In this document: piece by piece, positions 45,324 through 48,553 of the stretch
How positions within the stretch are numbered: position 1 is the first letter of the stretch
How the letters are laid out: the number at the start of each line of letters is the position of its first letter
Assembly: GCA_002633005.1 (NCBI GenBank)
Contig: NMRA01000152.1
Coordinates: 64,001-112,553 of the forward strand
DNA: 48,553 nucleotides
Direction: 5' to 3'
DNA from: Phoronis australis
Lineage: Eukaryota; Phoronida; Phoronidae
Made by a program: the position numbers and the translations under genes
Notes under the pieces: generated by a model
What the model was told of the DNA's origin: nothing
Database searches by the model: none
What the model saw: only the letters and a program-made list of their open reading frames with translations

Positions 45324-46059
45324 GCTATATTCGTCTTTTGCTACTAATTTAACCTTTTTCCATTAAAATGTACCGACAGACCTTTTACACAAAATCATCA
45401 CAGGTAGGGCTATACTAAAGAATATACTCCAGGATTTCAACTTTTCAGTACATTTGATTAAAGATATAAAACAATCACCTAAAATCTTCACTTCCTTTTG
45501 AAGATGGTAAGCATTGTCGATGGGAATTAGAGTGATAATCATTTTGTATTTGACAGCTGTTAGTTATCAGGAAAATCTGTTTTTAAGCATTAAATAGAAC
45601 ACTAATTCAAAACTAATAAGTAAATATGACGGTCAAAATATAAAATGTGAAATTAAGTTTGAAACATTACTAATAACTGTCATAAAAACGCATTTTAATT
45701 AATTGTTTTTCAAATTAGAATTTGGCCTTGGAGCTTGTAGAAAATTATTCTCCGGTCCATGCTGTCGATGGCTCTGATGCATGCCCATATAAGTAATTAC
45801 TGGGATGTTTTTAAAGTATTAGTAACAGGACTTCAGTATCTTCTTAAAACAAAGTGTGAAGCATATGGTTTAGTAGACATCATTAACTTTTGGCATTCAT
45901 ATTTTGATTCAAATCACCCGTGCTGTCTTCCAGTGTGAAAACCCGACATTTTAAATTAATTGGATTTAGGATTATGATTTAGGAATGTAGAGCTAACTTA
46001 TCAGATGCTGATTTCTATTTAAATATTAAAATGGTTCGATTTCATCCAGCTCTTGTAAC
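45324..46059. other. AT-rich DNA with no recognised feature
   Basis: Nothing coding is recognised on either strand. Confidence 0.5.
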
Positions 46060-46266
46060 TCATGCCTTCTTATCAAATTTAAAGAGAGGCTTTAAATAAT
46101 GCCACATCACAGTACGCACAAGTACACTAAGAATTTCTTGATCCACGATGGCATTTTTTCTGAGTTTCTGAGAATATTCCAAAAGATGTTTATTCTTCTC
46201 CCAGTTGCGACTGTTCTTCCGGTGGCCTCCAACAATTGCCTCTATCCTTTCTAAATGCGGTTTAAT
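46060..46266 (-). CDS. Unassigned terminal exon (68 codons and stop)
   Basis: After an acceptor-like tract (TTTTTTTCTGC...GAGTAG) the minus strand reads IKPHLERIEAIVGGHRKNSR, then NWEKNKHLLEYSQKLRKNAI, then a hydrophobic VRTVMWHYLKPLFKF and a TGA at 46,060-46,062. It has no internal ATG before the middle, so it would be a 3' exon. The composition looks protein-like, and I do not recognise the family. It may belong to a transposon bracketed by the GACGGACGTAC blocks, or be chance. Confidence 0.33.
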   Translation of the reverse strand: MKPHLERIEAIVGGHRKNSRNWEKNKHLLEYSQKLRKNAIVDQEILSVLVRTVMWHYLKPLFKFDKKA

Positions 46267-46480
46267 CTACTCGAAGCTCAGCAGAAAAAAATTAGTTGAC
46301 TAATTCTTAAAAAGATTGAAGGCTCAAAAATATGTAAGATGAGACAATGTAATCATTTGCTATGAAATAATTTCATACAAGCCACCCAATGACCCAATAC
46401 AGTGAAAAACTCAAAAAGAGTGCCTACAGCCAGTGAGGGTGTGACAAAAATGCTCAATAAAGTAGGTGACAGATTCCTAC

Positions 46481-46612
46481 CGCTTGAAAATTCCCAGTAT
46501 CGGCTTTTTCAACACCCAACACAGCATAGCAGGTCGGAACAGAAACAACATGTTGATTCCAGTGCAATAGCAACTTGACATGTATTCCTTTAGGTCTCTT
46601 GTTATTTATACT
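46481..46612 (-). CDS. Possible upstream exon of the same unassigned gene
   Basis: 44 codons, phase 0 at both ends: acceptor CTCTAG (weak tract), donor GCG|GTAGGA. It contains KGIHVKLLLHWNQHVVSVPT and AVLGVEKADTGNFQA and joins in frame to 46,060-46,266. Support is limited to the phase match and a natural-looking composition. Confidence 0.22.
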
Positions 46613-47036
46613 CTAGAGCACCTTAGGATTTCTTTTGTATGAATAATTTTGTATCTTGAATTTCCCAAAAGCTAAGCATTTTTTTACTAATAGGGGTACC
46701 AAACAGAAAAACAATAAGTTTGTTAAATTAACATTTTGTTTTATTTACATTTTATAATGTGGTCCAACTGTTTGATTTTAATAAGTTGAATTCTACAAAG
46801 GATAACTAGATGACATTGTAAACTATAACTTTTCTGCAAATACTTTTGAAATTGAAAAAAATCAATGCATTTAGTTAAAATCTGTAACAACTTCTCACTT
46901 AATTTTAAATCTGCTTTTGTAATATTTTATCGTTTTAAGGTTATTAGGTGTGAGATACATTTTATCATGCAAGTTTAGAAAGTAAAAATATGACATAAGG
47001 TTATTTTATTGGCTGAAAAATTGCAATTTCATGGGT

Positions 47037-47236
47037 GCGATGGACGTACGTGACGGACGTACAAATTTGCTGTACGTCTGTCACACAATTTCTCATTAAA
47101 CAAATAATCCCTGGGATCCAAAATTTTAGTCAATAGTATTGAGTAACAAATTAAAAGAAAATCTGAACTTATTTTAATTTTGATTAAAAACTTTTAAGAA
47201 AAATAAACTTTTTAACACTTTTTGCGATGGACATAC
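47037..47236. repeat. GACGGACGTAC motif cluster, right block
   Basis: GCGATGGACGTAC (47,037-47,049) is followed directly by GTGACGGACGTAC (47,050-47,062), then an inverted copy GTACGTCTGTCAC (47,072-47,084). The last two form a 13-bp stem with one mismatch. A weaker copy, GCGATGGACATAC, is near 47,224-47,236. Confidence 0.75.
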
Positions 47237-48553
47237 GGCACCATGATATCCACGAGTTGACCTTTGACCCCAAGAGGTGAGTGATGTGCCAAAGTTGAAA
47301 TGTTATTTTTTATAATGTTTGGGATTCATGTGATTGCACAAATTTGACAGTATAGTGAAATACCCATAATTAGCTTTTTATGACCATAATTAGCAACACA
47401 CATGAAAATCGAGCTAATTTTTTAGGGTCAAGTGACCCCCAATATGGTTCCATTTAGGCAAAAAATTTAAAGTTATAGGACAGTCAAATATGGGTCCTGA
47501 AACTAGAGAGATTGGGCTTTCAGATAAGACCACAAATGTTAGTGTAGCCACAATTTTAATTTTTTGTCTCGAGGTTGACCTTTTCATGAAATTGTCCATA
47601 CGTACACAAAGTCATACCTACACAAAGTTCTACAGCCAACAATCAAAAAAATTGCTTCATGTTAGGGTCGTGTATTGACAGGAAGGAAACTACCCATTAA
47701 GTATTGATCAGGACAGAGTTTAATGACAGCTGGGCAATTAATAGTTTCTGTGCAAGCGAACTTCACTTGAATGAATTAAAAATCAAATCACAAGATCATA
47801 ACGCGTCAAGGAGGACAAAATTGATTTTAAAAGTATTTCTTCACATGGCCTTTGTGAGTGCATGCTAAAATACCATCAAGTGAGAAATGAAAAATTCAGA
47901 GCAAAAAGCATCGATACAACTGTTAACTACGAGAATCCTTTAATCAGCTTAGGAAATAAAACGTACAATGTTATCTCCCTTAGATTACAAATGATGTTTA
48001 CTAATCCGCCTTCAGGGATTCTCCATATTATCAACATTTTCAAAAGCACACAAAATGCACCCTAGGAGATAATGGATGCTGAATACTTTTAACACTCATC
48101 TATTGGGGAAACAAAAATAGACAAGAGAATGGCGCTTGAAAATGCTGATGATCATAAAAGACCTTTTTTTCGGCAACAAGTTTTAGCAATAGCAAACTGT
48201 ACATTTCTCCAGATTTGCCTCTGCCAAATGGAGTGAGTTGACAGCCAAGCTGTTTTTTAACAGCACCCGCAAAGACTGAAAGTGACATATTTGAGAACAC
48301 ACCCAACATGTATTTACTTTCTATTCTATATTCTTCTAAAGACAAATACAAAGGTCAGCATTCAGAAAGCTAAGAAATTTTGAGTAAATAGTTCAAAAAA
48401 ATCTGTAGGCACAAGGTACTTGTGAGTGCAACAGCGACAGTTCAATGTAGACTTTATTGTCTATTACCATCGCATCCTTATTAACCCTTTGGGCTAATTC
48501 CACTGTCTTGTCCTCTACACTACGCAGAAAAAATACAGCGGAATTCCCCCCCC
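47237..48553. other. Right edge, no recognised gene
   Basis: It contains a DR1-like TGACCTTTGACCCC near 47,259 and a minus-strand GGGAGATAAC near 47,970. A minus-strand open frame at 48,100-48,351 is of unclear status. The window ends in a poly-C run that looks like a contig edge. Confidence 0.45.

Noticed and set aside
48100-48351. 83-codon minus-strand open frame as WDR17 exon 1
   Set aside because: The residues do not resemble the WDR17 N-terminus and no donor joins it in a convincing way; its status is left open.

Overview
This is intron-rich nuclear DNA from an animal, most likely a marine invertebrate. Two conserved animal genes are each split by short introns with GT-AG splice sites. 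The DNA between and inside them is AT-rich and full of decayed transposons, MITEs, minisatellites and foldback elements. One GGGAGATAAC-type motif near 47,970 is common in molluscs, but I cannot fix the phylum. Two single undetermined bases (14,215 and 27,494) and the poly-C right edge suggest a Sanger-era draft contig.

Layout. The left third (171-9,865, plus strand) is a complete 11-exon gene for a PM20D1-type M20 dizinc enzyme (N-fatty-acyl-amino-acid synthase/hydrolase) of 512 residues. All exon junctions are phase-consistent. Its last exon lies in a tandem duplication (about 9,265-13,580 and 13,581-16,080). A second last exon at 13,928-14,389 is split by a 232-bp insertion. Unit A also carries a dead LINE reverse-transcriptase fragment, and each unit has its own private MITE.

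The right two thirds (43,305 down to 18,719, minus strand) is a WDR17 orthologue. I place 25 consecutive coding exons giving 1,223 residues: WD40 propellers, then an alpha-helical C-terminal half and the family's conserved C-terminus. The expected first coding exon was not found. The two genes converge tail to tail. Between them (16,080-18,718) are a dispersed repeat and a 27-bp minisatellite.

The last 5 kb (43.3-48.5 kb) has no recognised gene. It holds a cluster of a GNGAYGGACGTAC motif (44,266-44,652 and 47,037-47,236), a 590-bp TTAA-flanked piggyBac-like MITE, and an unassigned minus-strand exon (46,060-46,266).

The strongest leads are: (1) the duplicated, interrupted PM20D1 terminal exon; (2) a hairpin with a compensatory base-pair change, shared by the 3' end of a LINE fragment (2.35 kb) and a short element at 40.16 kb; (3) the GACGGACGTAC cluster around a possible coding exon, which could be an undescribed element; (4) a 400-bp foldback family with a second copy in another WDR17 intron. 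I ran no searches. Gene identities rest on reading translated exons against family knowledge.
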